Origin: Diospyros lotus
Lineage: Eukaryota; Streptophyta; Magnoliopsida; Ericales; Ebenaceae
Length of the DNA: 64,000 nt
Reading direction: 5' to 3'
NCBI RefSeq assembly: GCF_014633365.1
Contig: NC_068339.1
Location: forward strand, 27,041,316 to 27,105,315
A model generated the notes under the pieces. It had not been told where the DNA came from, ran no database searches, and was given only the letters and a program-made list of their open reading frames with translations. Position 1 is the stretch's first letter, and each line of letters starts with the position of its first letter. Positions 61,235-64,000 of the stretch are shown one piece after another. Both the position numbers and the translations under genes were made by a program.

Positions 61235-61775
61235 ATGAAGGGATCTTCTTCTTCTTCTTCTTCTTCCCTTGTCAACCAGCAAGATCAGCCAAAAATACCT
61301 TTCTTGAAAACTCCAGTGTCGGAGGTAAACCAAAAGCCCGGTGTCAGGCCCTATGTTCGCTCCAAAACGCCTCGCCTCCGATGGACCCATGACCTTCACT
61401 GTGGCTTTGTGAATGCAGTTGAACGCCTCGGAGGAGAAGACAGTAATCTCTCTCTCTCTCTCTCCACATTTAGTGAGACTTCAACGGAAGATTATGAAGA
61501 TATTGAGATGTTTCCTTTCTTCCTTTGTTCGTTTGTTTGTCTTTTGGTAGGGGCAACTCCAAAGATGATTTTACAATTGATGAATTTGAAAGGGCTAACA
61601 ATATCACATGTGAAGAGCCACCTCCAGGTTCTGATACAGTTCTAGAGTATTTTGAACTATATTTTTCAGACTTTTCTTAATGTTTTGAGTTCTCTTTTTA
61701 TCAATATTTGTCTGAATAGTTTGATTTTCGTCATCAACAGATGTACAGGATATCGAGGCATGAGTTGTTGGCACG
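61235..61775 (+). CDS. G2-like (GARP) transcription factor, first three exons
   Basis: Nuclear DNA-binding protein of the GARP family, of the kind with VRPYVRSK before the domain (Arabidopsis At2g38300/At2g40260-like, from memory). Exons are 61235-61442, 61551-61627 and 61741 to about 61775. Introns 61443-61550 and 61628-61740 start gt and end ag, and splicing keeps phase. A Ser run lies at residues 4-11. The Myb-like domain spans PRLRW (46-50), FVNAVERLGGED, then RATPKMILQLMN across the first splice, KGLTISHVKSHLQ and MYR across the second. A third donor, gag|gtatga, is likely near 61775. Later exons are not seen before the LINE fragment and LTR J, so the gene is either cut or has a large intron with insertions. 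No damage is seen in the visible exons. Confidence 0.85.
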
Positions 61776-62639
61776 AGGTATGATATATAAGCATGAATAT
61801 ATGGATTGCCCTTATCATTATCTCATGATCCAAGCACTATCGAGGTGTCATTTCAAATTCATATATTTTTTTCTTTCAAATTCACTATAGATTTGGACAA
61901 CACAAATGCTTTAAACAAAAATATATCCCAACAACGAATTTAAAATTTCAATTCCAAATTTCAAATATATGGTTCAATTAACTCTATTTAAAAGTAATCT
62001 TAGAGAATTTATAAATACATTTTCCATAAAGAAAGCTTGTTTTGATAATTAATGACTAGGAGTTATATTACTCATGCATGTTGTTCTTAAATTAATGTTA
62101 CATAAAAATCTTTTTATTTGCCAAGATTCACAATATGTTTCTTCTTTTGGGAATAGGGTGAATAAAGCTCTTAATGTAACAAAAACAACCCAAAACTTGA
62201 ACCAAGCCTTGTGTAGAGTAACAAAACAATAGCTTAGACTTTAAAAAAGATTTCTCAACAAAAGAATTTGAGCTAACACATTGGTGTTTGACAAACTACT
62301 CCTTAACAAATGAATATAGACTATCAAACTAAGTGTAACAAACACCTTAATTAGTAAATCTAGCTCAAACTAAAAGTCCATGAACTGTCACATTAGCTTC
62401 TTTGTGAGTATGAATAATCCTCCACCCTCCTTATAACCTAAGAAGAACTTTGATATGCTAGATTTTAACTTGGGATGCCTAATGCATCATCTATTTCTCC
62501 TCACCTAGTTGATTCAGTCTTAAAGAATTCGTTTCTATAATCATGGACTCTCATTCTTTATTAAAACACAAGAAAAGGTTTCTCTAACAATTGTAGCTTC
62601 AATATTAAGGGGTTTACTACATTACAATATATTGTACTA
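61776..62639. other. Possible intron or flank, no gene seen
   Basis: AT-rich, no ORF of note and no recognisable repeat. It is the third intron of the GARP gene if that gene continues. Confidence 0.4.
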
Positions 62640-63250
62640 GGGAAGAGGACTTCCCCTATATAATCTCTAGATATAATGCCCCCGATACCAGAATTCCTCA
62701 ACCAAGATGCATTTGCATTTATCTTAGTAGTGTGCTTGTTGTTCCTATTAGTCTCTTAGCCTTTATTGAAACTCTCTAGATACTTCTTCCAAGCTTCCTT
62801 TCTCTCATTCATATATTCCCCTTTGTTGCATTCTACTTGCTCCATCTTCATAAGATTTCTAGCCCTTCACACTTAATTTGGCCATTAATACTATCTATGA
62901 AGGTAACCAAGTTGAACGATTCCTTCTTGGACTAAAGATTCAAATTTTGCGGATTCAAAATAGATGTCATCCAACCTTTTTATGACTTGAAATAGTAATC
63001 AATCATACTAAAACCGCTAAAAAAGGAAACCCGACTACTCTAGCTCTTTTTGACAAGAAAAATGTGAATAATAGTTTCGTCCTAATCGTCACACAGATAA
63101 CATTATTTATCAATGATTTGTACCCTTCATACAATCTCAATCCATTTTTGTAAAGAGAACATTAGCTACTACCTTCCATAAACGCATTTTCAACCTTCAA
63201 AGTAATTTCAATTCCAATATCTTTCTCCACATCTTTACAAATACTTCAAA
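62640..63250 (-). pseudogene. LINE fragment: zinc-binding RT tail and RNase H
   Basis: In pieces over shifting frames the minus strand reads VKMWRKILELKLL then LKMRLWKVVANVLFTKM (63240-63150), LCDD*DETIIHIFLVKKS (near 63105-63050), and INANASWLRNSGIGGIIS (near 62725-62670). These match the order of the plant LINE C-terminus: the zinc-binding domain after RT (W-K, LWKV, CxxC...DE-TIxHLF) and then the RNase H-like domain opening KINxDASW. Frameshifts and stops abound. It may extend to about 63480 and down to 62350. Confidence 0.6.
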
Positions 63251-63685
63251 GAGTGAGACCCCTACTTCTACTATTGAATCATAAGGCTATTTTTTAAAGA
63301 GTTCCTTATTCTTCTCGTCAATTTTTTCCCAATAACCTTACCCATTTTGAATTGGCGTTGGAATTTTCCTAATACCTTCCAATATTCTATCATAAGAAAG
63401 CTTTTCAAGCTTATCTATTCTCCAATTTCTAGATCTCCAACAAACCAAGTCTTGGAGTTTGCACGAAGTTCAACTCCTAGGATTTTATATTGAGGTAAAA
63501 AAGACCCAATTGGTTGTAGGAATCCAAGGTTTTCAACTGAACTTTGATAATCCTTTCATTATATACCAATGAACCTACAAGCTCTTTTACACATAATTTA
63601 TTTTGAGCTTGGCAAACTCATTCACATAGAAGATTTGGGCACACTATTTTTTTCCTCAATAAAATGGCTTTTCTTGAGGTAGTTT

Positions 63686-64000
63686 TGTGACGACCCTTCT
63701 CCTGGAGTCCCTATGACCAAGGAAATCGAGATGGAGCAACCAAAAATAATGGATATAGAATAAAACTCAATTGAGAGCATCAACTTTATTTTCATAAACA
63801 ATCAAATCCACAACTATTTTCTTGCATTAACATTCATTTAATATTCATCGACAAAAATGCATCATTCTTTACATCACGTTAGACTTTCTCAAAAGATAAC
63901 ACCAACAAGCATTAACTTACAAAATCTAACCAACTTCTTCTACATCCCAAAACAACCCCCATAGATCTTTAACCAAGAGAGCTCTGTACACATCTACCCA
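63686..64000 (-). mobile_element. Start of another LTR (J), runs off window
   Basis: It begins tgtgacgacccttctcc. Like the left ends of B, H and I, the opening holds a gagtcc or agaccc step within 30 bp. The phrase agagctctgtacacatctac at 63977 is shared with the others. The right end and duplication lie outside the window. Confidence 0.7.

Overview
The window looks like nuclear DNA of a flowering plant with a large, repeat-packed genome. Nearly all of it is nested LTR retrotransposons of Ty3/gypsy (Athila and Tekay/Del type) and Ty1/copia type. The species cannot be named from the sequence. Only one convincing host gene is seen, a G2-like (GARP) Myb-type transcription factor whose 5' exons lie at 61235-61775. 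Two host-derived gene copies, a broken cytokinin-activating LOG gene and a small Cys-rich protein ORF, lie at 597-1966 in what appears to be the 3' internal region of a retrotransposon.

The insertions form a readable stack. A Tork-like copia element (44294-50169) was hit in its 5' LTR by a minus-strand Tekay-like element (35844-44293). That element was hit in its protease by a plus-strand chromodomain-bearing Tekay element (26764-35843). The plus-strand element was hit in its protease by an outer Athila element on the minus strand (left of window to 26763). The outer Athila was hit inside its reverse transcriptase by an inner, complete Athila element (4732-21455, target duplication atgcc). 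The inner one was hit between protease and RT by a solo LTR (14287-16672, duplication gtctc). Further solo LTRs sit in the stack with 5-bp target duplications: 32615-35829 (gaggg), 41462-43008 (agagt), 46347-48275 (cagac), 52884-54346 (atagt), 55751-58354 (ctatt), and 50960-55261 (imperfect). The left halves of the four outer layers must lie left of base 1.

Layout: 1-2777, 3' internal region of the outer Athila with the captured host sequences; 2778-4726, its integrase and RNase H; 4732-21455, inner Athila; 21456-26763, outer RT, protease, gag, primer site and 5' LTR; 26764-35843, Tekay element with 3' LTR; 35844-44293, gag and LTR of the minus-strand Tekay; 44294-50169, copia with its RT/RNase H region deleted; 50170-58752, remnant and interrupted LTR of a second copia element; 58753-61234, AT-rich intergenic DNA; 61235-61775, GARP gene start; 62640-63250, LINE fragment; 63686-64000, start of another LTR.

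The most unusual signal is a dense cluster of short self-complementary words inside many of the LTRs. Each family tends to have its own word (CATTCGAATG, GAGTCGACTC, CCATGG, GTCGAC, CCGCGCGG). The word CATTCGAATG is shared between an Athila LTR and unrelated Tekay-type LTRs. No proteins are encoded by these clusters as far as can be seen.
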